Shown: positions 1 through 9,868, counted from the first letter of the stretch. The stretch is 64,000 nt of DNA from an uncultured Colwellia sp. (GCA_913020705.1 CAJWBY010000001.1:44900-108899), one strand, 5' to 3'. Notes: generated by a model from the sequence alone, not told the origin. A program made the numbers and translations.

Positions 1-1331
1 AAAAAAATGCCAGTTTGCAGCGAATAATTGAACGCGGCTATATTTCCGTGGGTACAATTTATGGCCTGACAAGTTATTACCTCGAAGCAGAGGGCCCTGC
101 TGGATTTGAATATGAATTGGTCAGAAAGTATGCCGACACTTTAGGCGTAGAATTAAAAGTTGTACCAAGTTACAGCCTTGAGGAACTCTTTAATAAATTA
201 GACAGCGGCGAAGTCGATATTCTCGCAGCAGGTTTGGCTGTTACCAACAAAAGACGTCAACAGTATAATTTCTCGCCTAGTTACGACAACATTAGCCAAA
301 AGCTTGTTTTCAAACAAGGTGGGATCCGTCCACGAAAATTAAAAGATTTAACAGGTAATCTTCTCATCATGGCGCATTCAAGTCATGAAGAAAACTTAGT
401 CCAATTAAAAGAAAACAACAGTGAATTAAATTGGCAAGCTAGTGATGAGTTTGATAGTGAAGAACTCTTGTTAAAAGTGTTAGCAGAAGAAATAGACTAT
501 ACCATTATCGACAGTAACACCCTCGCGGTTAATCGCCGCTATTACCCTGAAATAAGTATTGGCTTCACAATAAAAAAATCACAACCGGTGGCTTGGGCGG
601 TTAAAAAGAATAACGATCAGTCAATTTATGCGAGTCTCATAGAGTTTTTTGGCAAAGTACATCACGACGGTACATTACTCGCCCTTGATGACAAATACTA
701 TGGTCATGTTGAAGAATTCAACTATGTTGATACGCGTGAGTTTATCAAAGCAGTAGAAAAGAAATTACCAAAATATCAACCACTTTTTGAAAAGTATGGT
801 CAAGACCTTGATTGGCGCTTACTTGCAGCGATTAGTTATCAAGAATCTCATTGGAAGCCTCATGCACGCTCTTATACCGGTGTGCGAGGCATGATGATGT
901 TAACATTGCCAACAGCAAAACAAATGGGGATAAAAAGCCGGTTAGATGCTGAACAAAGTATTCGTGGCGGTGCAAAATACTTCAAACAAATGATAGATAG
1001 AATGCCTGACAGAGTCCCCTTTCCTGATAGATTATGGTTCGCCCTTGCCTCATATAATATTGGCTTAGGTCACTTGAACGACGCGCGTAAAATTACAGAA
1101 AAACTAGGTGGTGACCCCGATAGATGGGTAGAAGTTAAAGATCGTTTACCTTTATTGAAACAAAAAAAATATTATAAATTTACAAGGTATGGTTATGCGC
1201 GTGGTGATGAAGCAGTAAATTATGTTGAAAATATCAGACGTTATTACGATACTCTCGCCTGGATGGATAACAAGTCCAAAGAAAGTGTACTTCCACCTTC
1301 AGAAATAGAAACAGTCACGATTACAGAATAA
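1..1331 (+). CDS. mltF: Membrane-bound lytic murein transglycosylase F, 5' end cut by window
   Basis: MltF cleaves the glycan strands of peptidoglycan from the inner face of the outer membrane. The visible 440-odd residues contain the family's two modules: an N-terminal solute-binding (SBP_bac_3-like) domain (about residues 5-235, with [10 protein letters not shown] near the start) and a C-terminal SLT domain. The catalytic glutamate is in AISYQESHW (near residue 277 counted from a TTG at 15), followed by GVRGMMMLT and the [11 protein letters not shown] motif. The reading frame is open back to base 3, so the lipoprotein/signal region lies outside the window and the TTG at 15 is not the real start. 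The match to the family is continuous, so the identification is firm. Confidence 0.95.
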   Translation, partial: KNASLQRIIERGYISVGTIYGLTSYYLEAEGPAGFEYELVRKYADTLGVELKVVPSYSLEELFNKLDSGEVDILAAGLAVTNKRRQQYNFSPSYDNISQKLVFKQGGIRPRKLKDLTGNLLIMAHSSHEENLVQLKENNSELNWQASDEFDSEELLLKVLAEEIDYTIIDSNTLAVNRRYYPEISIGFTIKKSQPVAWAVKKNNDQSIYASLIEFFGKVHHDGTLLALDDKYYGHVEEFNYVDTREFIKAVEKKLPKYQPLFEKYGQDLDWRLLAAISYQESHWKPHARSYTGVRGMMMLTLPTAKQMGIKSRLDAEQSIRGGAKYFKQMIDRMPDRVPFPDRLWFALASYNIGLGHLNDARKITEKLGGDPDRWVEVKDRLPLLKQKKYYKFTRYGYARGDEAVNYVENIRRYYDTLAWMDNKSKESVLPPSEIETVTITE

Positions 1332-1415
1332 ACGCTGCTAGCTGATAAATTGTCATAAAAATGCAACAAAGTTTAGTAATACTCAATCAACAAACAACTT
1401 TACTGTAGAGATAGC

Positions 1416-1532
1416 ATGAACAATAGAATCAGACGACAAGTACAAAGCACACACAGAAAAAGACAACTGCAGCGCCAGAAGCAGAAAATAAACACAAGAC
1501 GCCTAGCGCTATTTTTAACTGAAAACCAATAA
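1416..1532 (+). CDS. Possible 38-residue Arg/Lys/Gln-rich peptide
   Basis: This short ATG frame lies between mltF and the next gene. It encodes a very basic peptide (about one third Arg/Lys, several Gln) and ends inside the left arm of a terminator hairpin. A weak AGAG-type ribosome site lies 5-6 bases upstream. I recognise no family. It could be a real small protein or a chance frame in the mltF 3' region; only the placement and the strong charge bias argue for it. Confidence 0.25.
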   Translation: MNNRIRRQVQSTHRKRQLQRQKQKINTRRLALFLTENQ

Positions 1533-1554
1533 ACTATCGAATACTGGTTTTCAG
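1519..1554. terminator. Bidirectional terminator hairpin between mltF and the CMD-family gene
   Basis: Perfect 10-bp arms (CTGAAAACCA and TGGTTTTCAG) enclose a 16-base loop. It sits between two convergent genes, with T-rich sequence inside the arms, so it could serve both strands. Confidence 0.55.
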
Positions 1555-1564
1555 CGGTAACACG

Positions 1565-2155
1565 TTAAATATGTTTACCACGCGTCCATGCCGAGTTTGA
1601 TAACAAGCGTTCGCCAGCATCAACGGCTCCTGTTTCCATGGTTGTTCCCATTGAGTCATTCCAACGATTTAAATAACCAAATAAAGATATAACGCCAAGA
1701 ATTTCTACAATTTCACCATCATCCCAATACTTATGAAGTTCTGTAGAAATATTATCATCAACAGCATTAGGCACACTTGACGCTGCAAGTGCAAATTCAA
1801 AAGCTGCTTTCTCTCCTGCACTGTACATTTCACTTTCTCTAAATGACCAAATATTAGCGAGTCGCTCATCAGTGCCACCATAGCGCTCGGCCGCTAAAAT
1901 AGTATGTGCTTCACAATATCGACACCCAGTATTGGCACTGGTAATGTAGCCAACTAACCGTTTTTGCTCAGCCGTAACACTGCCATCATTTGCCATAACC
2001 GCCATATTCAAATTTATAAAAGCCTTAGCAATCGCTGGGCGACGCTGCATGGTTAAGACACTGTTTGGGCAAAAACCTAATGTTTCATTAAAGAAACGTG
2101 CTAACTCGGTAACTTCTTCATTTTCTTCTGTCGATAGCGGGGTAACTAATGGCAT
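1565..2155 (-). CDS. Carboxymuconolactone decarboxylase (AhpD-like) family protein
   Basis: This 196-residue protein belongs to the CMD/AhpD fold. The redox signature C-x-x-C-x-x-H is present as CRYCEAH (Cys78, Cys81, His84), after a helical N-terminal part containing LGFCPN and a run of alkyl-hydroperoxidase-like helices. Family members reduce peroxides or relay electrons through the Cys pair; the substrate here is unknown. It diverges from the glutathione peroxidase-ohrR operon across a 36-bp palindrome, so I infer a role in organic hydroperoxide defence under the same regulator. The assignment to family is safe, the peroxidase activity is inferred. Confidence 0.8.
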   Translation of the reverse strand: MPLVTPLSTEENEEVTELARFFNETLGFCPNSVLTMQRRPAIAKAFINLNMAVMANDGSVTAEQKRLVGYITSANTGCRYCEAHTILAAERYGGTDERLANIWSFRESEMYSAGEKAAFEFALAASSVPNAVDDNISTELHKYWDDGEIVEILGVISLFGYLNRWNDSMGTTMETGAVDAGERLLSNSAWTRGKHI

Positions 2156-2202
2156 ATTAATTTCCAGTTATTAGTAATATTTATGGATAGTAAGATCAAT
2201 AT

Positions 2203-2238
2203 AAACCACAGATATTGCAATTGCAATATCTGTGGTTT
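2203..2238. promoter_or_regulatory. 36-bp perfect palindrome, candidate OhrR operator
   Basis: Two 18-base arms meet without a spacer; the core is TTGCAATTGCAA. It lies between the divergent CMD-family gene and the glutathione peroxidase-ohrR operon. MarR/OhrR dimers bind AT-rich palindromes with CAATT-like cores, so autoregulation of both transcripts is a reasonable inference. The arms could also form a hairpin in RNA. Confidence 0.5.
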
Positions 2239-2348
2239 TCTTCAACAAAGTTTAAAATCACTTGCATGGATTCTTAATTACATTATTATATTGTGCACAA
2301 GTTAATTTTAAGCGATTTAAATTAATCACTCCATACAAGGTTAATATC

Positions 2349-2828
2349 ATGTCTATATTGAATAAGAAAATGCCATTACTCTCTGGCGATATGCAAGATT
2401 TGTCAGAATACCAAGGCAAAGTAGTGTTAGTTGTTAATACGGCAAGTAAATGTGGCTTTACAAAACAATACGAAGGCTTAGAAGCTTTATATACTAAATA
2501 TAAAGATCAAGGCTTGGTTGTTTTAGGATTTCCATGTAATCAATTTGGCGAACAAGAAAAAGGCGCTGATACAGAAATAGCTGCTTTTTGCCAGAAAAAC
2601 TATGGCGTTAATTTCCCAATGTTTTCTAAAATAGAAGTAAATGGAGATAATACCGCTGAGTTATATCAAGAGCTAAAAGTTGAGGCTCCAGGCATTATGG
2701 GCACAAAAAAAATCAAATGGAATTTCACTAAATTTCTAATCAATAAAGAAGGAAAAGTTGTAACTCGTTATGCACCTCTCACTAAGCCTGAAGCTTTAGC
2801 GACTGATATTGAAGCTGCATTAGCATAA
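2349..2828 (+). CDS. Glutathione peroxidase family (Cys-type thiol peroxidase)
   Basis: A 159-residue GPx-fold enzyme that reduces hydroperoxides using thiols; most bacterial Cys-type members prefer thioredoxin. The catalytic residues are visible: Cys35 in NTASKCGFT, Gln65 in [10 protein letters not shown], and Trp124-Asn125 in KWNFTKFL. An open frame continues upstream to 2262, but the family N-terminus and an AAGG ribosome site choose the ATG at 2349. Only 6 bases separate it from ohrR, so the two form one operon. The leader of about 110 bases carries the palindrome at 2203-2238. Confidence 0.93.
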   Translation: MSILNKKMPLLSGDMQDLSEYQGKVVLVVNTASKCGFTKQYEGLEALYTKYKDQGLVVLGFPCNQFGEQEKGADTEIAAFCQKNYGVNFPMFSKIEVNGDNTAELYQELKVEAPGIMGTKKIKWNFTKFLINKEGKVVTRYAPLTKPEALATDIEAALA

Positions 2829-2834
2829 TTATTG

Positions 2835-3302
2835 ATGAAAAATAAAGAAAAAGGGTTGGACCACTTTCCTGCCCTACATTTAGATAAGCAGTTTTGCTTT
2901 AGTTTATACAGTTTATCTCGCCGTGTAATTCAGAGCTATACCCCACTGTTAAAACCGCTTGATTTAACCTATCCACAATATTTAGTGTTATTAGTTTTAT
3001 GGCAGAAATTAGAAAACGAGATACGCACAATATCTGTGAGTCAGTTAACAACAGAATTAAAATTAGATACTGGCACTGTTACGCCATTACTAAAACGCAT
3101 GGAAAGTAAAAATTTACTGAGTAGAACACGCAGTAAGAAAGATGAACGAATTGTAATAGTTGAATTATCAGAAAAAGGTTTATCCTTAAGAGAGGAAGCA
3201 AAAAAAATACCTCAATCATTACTTTGCCAATCCACTGTTGAGCCACAAAAAGTCATGGCCCTTCGCGAGCAATTACAGCAAATGTTGGCTTTATTGAATT
3301 GA
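2835..3302 (+). CDS. ohrR: MarR-family regulator, OhrR-like peroxide sensor
   Basis: A 155-residue winged-helix regulator. The N-terminal LDKQFCFSLYSLSRR places a cysteine (Cys21) where OhrR proteins keep their peroxide-sensing residue, and LTYPQYLVLLVLW followed by LTTELKLDTGTVTPLLKRM is the MarR recognition helix region. OhrR represses hydroperoxide genes until its cysteine is oxidised. Linkage to a thiol peroxidase, rather than to ohr, supports the same theme. A TTG at 2832 is possible, but the ATG at 2835 is preferred. No strong ribosome site is seen, so translation may be coupled to the upstream gene. Confidence 0.85.
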   Translation: MKNKEKGLDHFPALHLDKQFCFSLYSLSRRVIQSYTPLLKPLDLTYPQYLVLLVLWQKLENEIRTISVSQLTTELKLDTGTVTPLLKRMESKNLLSRTRSKKDERIVIVELSEKGLSLREEAKKIPQSLLCQSTVEPQKVMALREQLQQMLALLN

Positions 3303-3372
3303 AAAACTCTCCAGCTCAAGCACGAATATAGTCTTTGACTTGTTTTCAATTAAATACAAAGTAAAAATTAAA

Positions 3373-3406
3373 AAAACCTCAGTTACAATAATGTAAATGA
3401 GGTTTT
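3373..3406. terminator. Bidirectional terminator between ohrR and cysS
   Basis: The arms AAAACCTCA and TGAGGTTTT, extended inward by TTACA/TGTAA around a short ATAA loop, form a long hairpin with A/T tracts on both sides. It separates the convergent ohrR and cysS. Confidence 0.8.
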
Positions 3407-3442
3407 AAACGGCTAACGTCCAACAATCACTCAGTTAACGAG

Positions 3443-4828
3443 TTAACCTTTACGCCAAGTTGTTTTGCCCGCACTGTCTTCGACAATAATATTCATAGCT
3501 GCTAACTTATCACGTGCTTCATCAGCTGAAGCCCAATTTTTACTTGCTCTGGCATCATTACGTTGTTTAATTAACGCTTCAACTTCAACAACTTCGTCGT
3601 TATCGCTTTCACCTTGTAAAAAGCTTGCCGGGTCTAATTGTAATAAACCAATTATTTCACCTAAACCTTTCAATGTTGCCGCTAAATACGGTGCTTTTTC
3701 ACTATTATCATTTTTAGCTACATTTAGCTCTTTTGCTAAATCAAATAATACAGCTAACGCTTGAGGTGTATTAAAATCGTCATTCATGACTTTAATAAAG
3801 TCAGCAACAAACTTATCTTCTTTATCTAGAGAGAATTCAGCAAGTACATCAACATCACGTAAAGCCGTATATATTCGTTCTAAACCAGATCGAGCTTGTT
3901 CTAAATTATCAGTAGAATAATTAAGTTGGCTACGATATTGTCCAGACGTTAAAAAGAACCTGACCGTTTCAGAATCATATTGGTTTAATACATCACGAAT
4001 AGTGAAAAAGTTATTCAGTGATTTTGACATTTTTTCTTGGTCAACTTGTACCATGCCTGTGTGGATCCAATAATTCACATAAGGTGTATCAAGTGCACAA
4101 CAACTCTGAGCAACTTCATTTTCATGATGTGGAAATTGTAAATCTGAACCACCGCCATGAATATCAAAGTGACGACCTAACTCTTTAGCACTCATAGCAG
4201 AACATTCAATATGCCAACCAGGACGGCCTGCTCCCCAAGGAGATTCCCAGCTTGGTTCACTTGGCTTAGCTGATTTCCATAAAACAAAATCTAATGGTGA
4301 TCTTTTGCTTTCGTCAACTTCAACACGAGAGCCTGCTTGTAATTGTTCTAAATTTTGGCCACTAAGCTTGCCGTAGTCTTTATAACTAGCAACAGAAAAC
4401 AATACATCCCCACTTGTTGCTATGTAGGCATAATCTTTTTCAACAAGCGTCACGATCATGGCAATAATTTCATCCATGTGCGTGGTAACTCTTGGCTCAA
4501 GATCTGGACGCTGTATATTTAATGCATCAAAATCTTCATGCATCAATGCAATAGTGCGCTCTGTAAGCTGATCTGGTGTTTCGTTATTCTCTTGTGCACG
4601 CGTAATTATTTTGTCTTCTACATCTGTGATATTACGTACGTAATTCACCTCATAACCGGAAAATCGTAAATATCGGGCGATATTGTCAAAGCTAATATAT
4701 GTACGACCGTGACCTATATGACATAAATCGTAAACAGTACAACCACACACATACAAACCCACTTTACCTGCTTCAATTGGGGTAAAAACTTCCTTCTGAC
4801 GGGTTAATGTATTGTATATCTGTAACAT
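3443..4828 (-). CDS. cysS: Cysteinyl-tRNA synthetase
   Basis: Class I aminoacyl-tRNA synthetase charging tRNA-Cys in the cytoplasm. Visible motifs are the zinc ligand Cys28 in [13 protein letters not shown] at 37-40, the [12 protein letters not shown] and [15 protein letters not shown] active-site blocks, and KMSKS. The C-terminal DALR-type domain is complete. An ATG six codons upstream (4846) exists but lacks a ribosome site; the inner ATG at 4828 has GGAG upstream and gives 461 residues, the same length as the E. coli enzyme. It diverges from ppiB, an arrangement shared with many gammaproteobacteria. Confidence 0.97.
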   Translation of the reverse strand: MLQIYNTLTRQKEVFTPIEAGKVGLYVCGCTVYDLCHIGHGRTYISFDNIARYLRFSGYEVNYVRNITDVEDKIITRAQENNETPDQLTERTIALMHEDFDALNIQRPDLEPRVTTHMDEIIAMIVTLVEKDYAYIATSGDVLFSVASYKDYGKLSGQNLEQLQAGSRVEVDESKRSPLDFVLWKSAKPSEPSWESPWGAGRPGWHIECSAMSAKELGRHFDIHGGGSDLQFPHHENEVAQSCCALDTPYVNYWIHTGMVQVDQEKMSKSLNNFFTIRDVLNQYDSETVRFFLTSGQYRSQLNYSTDNLEQARSGLERIYTALRDVDVLAEFSLDKEDKFVADFIKVMNDDFNTPQALAVLFDLAKELNVAKNDNSEKAPYLAATLKGLGEIIGLLQLDPASFLQGESDNDEVVEVEALIKQRNDARASKNWASADEARDKLAAMNIIVEDSAGKTTWRKG

Positions 4829-4962
4829 AAGGTTTTCTGTCTCCATTTACGATTTAAAAGTTAGTATGTATTAGTTGTTAAAAAATCAACGAATTTTCGA
4901 TAATTGTACCCGAACAAAGCGCTAGGGTCATTATTTAACATACATAATACCTATAAGTTTTC

Positions 4963-4990
4963 TTTACAGTTCTGTGCTTTCGTTTACAAT
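4963..4990 (+). promoter_or_regulatory. Sigma-70 promoter for ppiB
   Basis: A -35 box TTTACA (4963-4968) and a -10 box TACAAT (4985-4990) are 16 bases apart, about 30 bases before the ppiB start. Confidence 0.5.
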
Positions 4991-5019
4991 TCTCACATCA
5001 AAAATAGAGAGTAAATAAA

Positions 5020-5511
5020 ATGATCACATTAAAAACAAATTTAGGCGATATCAAAATTGAATTAAACTTTGATAAAGCACCGGTAACTGCAAAAAACTTT
5101 CAACAATATGTAGAAGAAGGCTTTTATAACGGCACTATTTTTCACCGTGTTATTAAAGGTTTTATGGCACAAGGTGGTGGTTTCGCTTCAGGTCTAGAAG
5201 AAAAAGATTCACGTGAGTCTATCGAAAATGAAGCAAACAATGGTTTAGGTAATAAGCGTGGAACTTTAGCGATGGCGAGAACACAAGAGCCACATTCAGC
5301 TTCAGCACAATTTTTCATAAACTTGAGCGACAACGACTTTTTAGATTTCAAAAGCGAATCTGTTCAAGGTTGGGGTTACTGTGTTTTTGGTGAAGTTGTT
5401 GAAGGTATGGACATCGTTGATAAAATGACTTTAGTTGAGACCGGCAGATTAGGCGGTCATGATGACGTTCCTAAAGAAGAAATTATTATCGAATCAGCTA
5501 TTGTTGCGTAA
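5020..5511 (+). CDS. ppiB: Peptidyl-prolyl cis-trans isomerase B (cyclophilin)
   Basis: A 163-residue cytoplasmic cyclophilin that speeds proline isomerisation in folding proteins. The motifs [32 protein letters not shown] and [17 protein letters not shown] cover the active site (the Arg of FHRV, the Gln of MAQGG, and the SAQFFI block). There is no signal peptide. lpxH follows after 9 bases, so the pair is co-transcribed, as is common in this class. Confidence 0.97.
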   Translation: MITLKTNLGDIKIELNFDKAPVTAKNFQQYVEEGFYNGTIFHRVIKGFMAQGGGFASGLEEKDSRESIENEANNGLGNKRGTLAMARTQEPHSASAQFFINLSDNDFLDFKSESVQGWGYCVFGEVVEGMDIVDKMTLVETGRLGGHDDVPKEEIIIESAIVA

Positions 5512-5520
5512 TAATATTCA

Positions 5521-6273
5521 GTGACAAACGCTATAAATAAAGAGTCTGTAACTTACTTTATTGCAGACTTACATTTAGCACAAAACAGGCCCGATATAAC
5601 GGCCTGTTTTTTGTCATTCCTAAAAAATGATGCTCCAAAAGCTCAAACGCTTTATATTTTAGGTGATTTATTTGAATACTGGATCGGCGATGACGATAAG
5701 AATCCTTTTGTTGTTGAAGTTGCTAGCGCATTGAACGCAGTAAGTTTACTTGGAACAAAAATTTACTTTATTCATGGTAATCGAGATTTTCTTCTAGGTA
5801 GGAATTATGCAAAATCTTGTGGGATGCAGTTATTACCTGAAACAGATATGATTGATTTATACGGTAAACCTGTACTTATTATGCACGGTGATACGTTATG
5901 CACTCGAGACATTGCTTATCAAGCATTCAGAAAAAAATCACGCTCTTGGTGGTGGCAAGCCATAGTTAAAAATCTTCCTCTTTTTGTACGTAAAAAAATT
6001 GCCGAAGACTATCGTAAGAAAAGCGCCAGTGCAACCGCACTGAAGTCTCAAGAAATAATGGATGTTACTGAAACAGAAGTTATCGCCGAGCTTGAATTAC
6101 ATAAAAGTCAGCTACTTATCCACGGTCACACACACCGACCAAAAGTTCATGACATACAAGCCAACAACAAAGCTGCTCAACGCATCGTTTTAGGCGATTG
6201 GTATGAACAAGGTGCATGGCTTAAAGTTACCCCAAATAGTATCGAACTGCTTAACCACTCATTTCAAGATTAA
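5521..6273 (+). CDS. lpxH: UDP-2,3-diacylglucosamine diphosphatase
   Basis: LpxH hydrolyses UDP-2,3-diacylglucosamine to lipid X in lipid A synthesis at the inner membrane. The calcineurin-type metal ligands are all visible: DLHL (16-19), GDLFEYW, GNRDF, MHGDTL and HGHTHRP. The length of 250 residues is normal. The start is a GTG at 5521 with a weak ribosome site, so translation probably depends on coupling to ppiB 9 bases upstream. A perfect terminator-like hairpin lies inside codons 21-31 (5582-5612). Confidence 0.95.
   Translation: MTNAINKESVTYFIADLHLAQNRPDITACFLSFLKNDAPKAQTLYILGDLFEYWIGDDDKNPFVVEVASALNAVSLLGTKIYFIHGNRDFLLGRNYAKSCGMQLLPETDMIDLYGKPVLIMHGDTLCTRDIAYQAFRKKSRSWWWQAIVKNLPLFVRKKIAEDYRKKSASATALKSQEIMDVTETEVIAELELHKSQLLIHGHTHRPKVHDIQANNKAAQRIVLGDWYEQGAWLKVTPNSIELLNHSFQD
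5582..5612 (+). terminator. Terminator-like hairpin inside the lpxH coding region
   Basis: AAAACAGGCC (5582-5591) and GGCCTGTTTT (5601-5610) form a perfect 10-bp stem with a 9-base loop. The run of T from 5607 to 5612 completes the form of an intrinsic terminator. It starts 61 bases after the lpxH start codon and about 70 bases after the ppiB stop. Confidence 0.5.
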
Positions 6274-6426
6274 ACGTATTGCTTCAACCAATAATATCCT
6301 AACTCCTTAAAAGTTAATGGTAAGTTGAACGATAAAAGTAATTAAAACTCCTCTTTTTAATTTTTTTACATTGAGTTTACTTTTAGTTAACTGTTAAAAT
6401 ATGGAAAAATTTTATAGGGAACTAAT

Positions 6427-7461
6427 ATGACGCAGGGAAGTTTTCACCAAGCCACCAAATTTTGTGAAGAAGCTCAACAATTTATGCTTTTTCATAGCAT
6501 CGCGCCAACACCTTCTCATTACACTGTCGCTTATTGCTACTTTACTAAAGAAAAATTATCCTTAAATCATAAGATAGATACTCAACTATCTGCCTATAAA
6601 CCGCTTGATGACATTTTTCTTGATGCATTGTTTATTGAATTTTTATCGAATACTCAGCTCATTGAAGATAAAATTTTTACGCCAATCGGGAATACATTGA
6701 ATAGCGCTTTAGAACAACTAGATATTCAAGTGTCGAGTGAACAAGAAGCTATTAGTAATTTGAATAAAATTGGTGAAGCACTTAATCGTTTAGGCGAATA
6801 TAAACCGCTACAAAGTATTACCACTTTTTTATTTAACGCTATTGGTCAATCACAAGTTCAGCATAAATCGTTATCTTCTGAGCTTCATAGAGCGTCAGAA
6901 GAAGTTTCACAACTTAAGCAAAAATTAGAAGAGTCTCGTCAAGAAGCGATTATTGATACCTTAACAGGGCTATTAAATCGTCGAGGCTGTGATCAACGAT
7001 TACAGGCGTTATCTCTTAATAATATCCATTCATCTATCGTCATAGATATTGACCATTTCAAAAAAGTAAATGACTCATTCGGGCACAGCATTGGTGACAA
7101 AGTCATTCAACTTGTCGCGAAGATAATCAAAGAACAAGTGTCTCCTGATGACATTCCGGTTAGGTATGGTGGTGAAGAGTTTGTAGTAGTTTTATCAAAC
7201 AAGTCTCAGGAAATAGCCTTTAAAGTTGCTGAAAATATTCGAACAGCCATTTCAACGCTGAAGTTAGTTCAACGACAAAGTAATACGCAACTTCCACCAA
7301 TAACGGTATCAATAGGTGTTGCTGAATTAGAAAGTAATATGACTTGGTCAACGTTATTTAATAATGCAGACCAAGCTTTATATAAAGCCAAAAACTCAGG
7401 CAGAAATTGCTCTGTACGAGCAATGTTGAATGCTATACCACAACAAGAAAATATTTATTGA
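6427..7461 (+). CDS. Soluble GGDEF diguanylate cyclase
   Basis: A 344-residue cytoplasmic protein without membrane segments. Residues 1-150 form an unrecognised helical sensor domain, followed by a coiled coil (about 150-180, SSELHRASEEVSQLKQKLEE). The GGDEF domain starts at DTLTGLLNRRG and has an intact GGEEF active site (248-252), so c-di-GMP synthesis is expected. The inhibitory I-site RxxD is lost: the equivalent residues are SPDD, so product feedback is probably absent. An AGGGA ribosome site precedes the ATG. It converges with miaE with an 11-base gap. Confidence 0.9.
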   Translation: MTQGSFHQATKFCEEAQQFMLFHSIAPTPSHYTVAYCYFTKEKLSLNHKIDTQLSAYKPLDDIFLDALFIEFLSNTQLIEDKIFTPIGNTLNSALEQLDIQVSSEQEAISNLNKIGEALNRLGEYKPLQSITTFLFNAIGQSQVQHKSLSSELHRASEEVSQLKQKLEESRQEAIIDTLTGLLNRRGCDQRLQALSLNNIHSSIVIDIDHFKKVNDSFGHSIGDKVIQLVAKIIKEQVSPDDIPVRYGGEEFVVVLSNKSQEIAFKVAENIRTAISTLKLVQRQSNTQLPPITVSIGVAELESNMTWSTLFNNADQALYKAKNSGRNCSVRAMLNAIPQQENIY

Positions 7462-7472
7462 ACTCAGAACAT

Positions 7473-8231
7473 TTATGCAGGTAAACCACTGTGAAACTTA
7501 AAGTCTTCATCGGGACTAATAATTAATTCAGTTTCAATATCAGCAAAATACTTAATACGTTCGGAAATATCCTTACCTGCAATCTCAGTCGCTAATGACA
7601 AATAATCTTGGTAATGCCTTGCTTCAGAGCGCAGCAACGATATGTAAAAATCGCCCAATTTCTTATCAACATGCGGGGCTAATTTAGCAAAACGTTCGCA
7701 CGATCGTGCTTCAATAAAAGCGCCTATAATTAACTTATCTACCATGGCATCAGGTTCAAAAGATTTAACATACCTCAACATACCTTTTGCATAACGACAC
7801 GGAGTAATACTCTGATATTCAACACCGTATTCATCCATCATTTCGAGTACTTGATAAAAGTGATGTAACTCTTCCTTTATCAGTAATACCATTTTATCAA
7901 TAAGTTCTTGCCCGTGAGCTGATCCCGACTTTGGCAGTATTGCTTTCGTTAATTTATTTTTTGAAGGTAATGAACGCCAGTCACCTTGCCTTTTGTAAAT
8001 TAATTGTTCAAAAGGCTGTAGCCAAGCTAATAAAGCGTTACTACTCTCTTTATCTACCGCATATTTTCTGATCAAAAACATCGCAGATTGAGCAGCTTTA
8101 AGCTCACACACGAGGTGATCAATAAGTAGCACGGATAAATTTTCTGGTTTAACGGCTTCATCAATCCATGATTGAGGTGTTTCACATTTAAGAAAGGACT
8201 TTATGGGAGCTAATAAATTTTCGACAGACAT
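7473..8231 (-). CDS. miaE: tRNA-(ms2io6A)-hydroxylase
   Basis: MiaE is a non-haem di-iron monooxygenase that hydroxylates the isopentenyl group of ms2i6A37 in tRNAs reading UNN codons. Conserved blocks are FLKCETPQSWIDEA near the N-terminus, DHLVCELKAAQSAMFLIRKY, KEELHHFYQVLEMM and RSCERFAKLAP...SLLRSEARHYQDY, whose Glu and His residues are the iron ligands. An upstream ATG at 8258 is in frame, but alignment with known MiaE proteins and with the partial copy at 10175-10342 supports the ATG at 8231 (252 residues). Confidence 0.92.
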   Translation of the reverse strand: MSVENLLAPIKSFLKCETPQSWIDEAVKPENLSVLLIDHLVCELKAAQSAMFLIRKYAVDKESSNALLAWLQPFEQLIYKRQGDWRSLPSKNKLTKAILPKSGSAHGQELIDKMVLLIKEELHHFYQVLEMMDEYGVEYQSITPCRYAKGMLRYVKSFEPDAMVDKLIIGAFIEARSCERFAKLAPHVDKKLGDFYISLLRSEARHYQDYLSLATEIAGKDISERIKYFADIETELIISPDEDFKFHSGLPA

Positions 8232-8498
8232 GGATTTTAACTTATTGGGTATAAACATTATATGATAAAGAATTTTAGCATATTCATATCAATAATTATT
8301 CTGGTATTTTGTTGGGAATATAATAGCAATAAAGATTAAGCTCATTGATTGATTTTTATTCTCCTTTTGCCACTTTGAAGACTTAAGGCTTTAGTACCAT
8401 GCCGACAGTTTTGGGGCTGTAAGCGGACATAAATAATGAGCCGAATCGATATACCTAGCAGTCACAATGAGCCTTGAACGGACGCTATGAAATTGAAG

Positions 8499-9755
8499 TT
8501 AGTCAGCGATACTTGGTACATATTCTTTATCCGTAATAAACTGATTTCTTCCACTGTTTTTAGCCGTATAAAGATGTTCATCCGCTCGTTTCAGCGACGA
8601 CTTAAATAACTCTTCGCCCTCTACTTTGGTATACCCGATACTAACAGTAATTTTTTCATCTTTTCCTAAAAATGAAAACTTTTGAAACTCTACTGAAGCT
8701 TGAAGACGTTTTGCTAACCTGTGCATACCAACTTTATCTGTTCCGGGAACAATAATAGCAAACTCCTCTCCACCTATGCGGCCTAATATGTCTTCTTTAC
8801 GTAGACAATCATCCATTGCTTTTGAAATAGCTTTCAATACCTCGTCACCTGCATCATGGCCATAGTTATCGTTGATATATTTAAAATGGTCAAGGTCTAA
8901 CATCATTATTCCTATATCGTAAGATAACCTTCTTGAACGCCCAAGTTCTTCATCAACCTGTTTAAAAAAAGCATTTCGATTGGCGATACCTGTTAAGTTA
9001 TCGGTAAATGCGAGTTTTTCTAGTTCTTTTTTAGCTTGCTCTAATTCTTTAGTTCGCTCTTCTACTCTGCTTTCTAATGCCACTGTGTGCTGATGAACTT
9101 GCTCGCCCATTGCACTTATAGCTGATTTAAGTTTGATCATTTCATTTTTCTTCCCTGTATTACTTTCTAGTAAAATTGGGGAAAATGAATACTCAGGCTT
9201 AAAATTATTCAACCAATGTGCTATTTGAGTGATATGGCTAATGACTAGGCGATGTAGAAGATACAAAATAAAAATAGAGACCAAAAAGGTTTTAATCGCA
9301 TGAGAGATAAGTACTATGTAGAATTTGTCGATAATTTTATTTTTGGCGTAACTTTTATCGGCATGAATTTTAATATAACCTATATAATAATCACTATAGT
9401 TAATTTCAAATTTTCTATAAATTACATTTTCAGTAGAGTACTCCCCTACTTGATATATTTTTCCAAATCCTGTTACGACTTGTGCGAATATAATCCCCTC
9501 ATTAGCAACAATAGCTTCAATTTGTTGTATGAGCAATTGCTCGTCAAAATTCCAAAGTGTTGATTCTATGCCTTTTAATTGAGTTTTTGTTCTATTATCT
9601 AGTTTATTCTCTAGTTGCTTTATTTCATCTTTATAATCTAGGTGGAGCTGCAATGATGTGATGACAATAGTGAACAAACCACTAAAAAGCAGTATTCGAA
9701 TAAGTAAAGATGCAGATAAATTATTGGTATTTATTAGCTGGGCGAGAAAAGCCAC
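8499..9755 (-). CDS. Membrane-bound GGDEF diguanylate cyclase
   Basis: A 418-residue inner-membrane sensor. A first transmembrane helix (about 15-37) and a second near 155-175 bracket a periplasmic region of about 115 residues that matches no family I know. A HAMP-like/coiled-coil linker (VHQHTVALESRVEERTKEL) leads to the GGDEF domain with FTDNLTGIANRNAFF and GGEEF (about 327-331). The I-site RxxD is intact as RKED, so product inhibition is expected, unlike the cyclase at 6427. The start is a GTG with AAGGA six bases upstream. It lies between miaE and a degraded miaE copy, so it may have arrived in the same rearrangement. Confidence 0.9.
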   Translation of the reverse strand: MAFLAQLINTNNLSASLLIRILLFSGLFTIVITSLQLHLDYKDEIKQLENKLDNRTKTQLKGIESTLWNFDEQLLIQQIEAIVANEGIIFAQVVTGFGKIYQVGEYSTENVIYRKFEINYSDYYIGYIKIHADKSYAKNKIIDKFYIVLISHAIKTFLVSIFILYLLHRLVISHITQIAHWLNNFKPEYSFSPILLESNTGKKNEMIKLKSAISAMGEQVHQHTVALESRVEERTKELEQAKKELEKLAFTDNLTGIANRNAFFKQVDEELGRSRRLSYDIGIMMLDLDHFKYINDNYGHDAGDEVLKAISKAMDDCLRKEDILGRIGGEEFAIIVPGTDKVGMHRLAKRLQASVEFQKFSFLGKDEKITVSIGYTKVEGEELFKSSLKRADEHLYTAKNSGRNQFITDKEYVPSIAD

Positions 9756-9868
9756 TCTTTTTCCTTATAGAGTCATTAATATTCTGAATTTACACACTTT
9801 CTAACAAATGACTATAGAAGTCAACTTTGGACAAAGCGATAAATACAAGCAGTTGATTTAGTTTTTTA

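Noticed and set aside
9300..9563. Plus-strand 87-residue open frame
   Set aside because: Antisense to the sensor part of the membrane diguanylate cyclase; no ribosome site.
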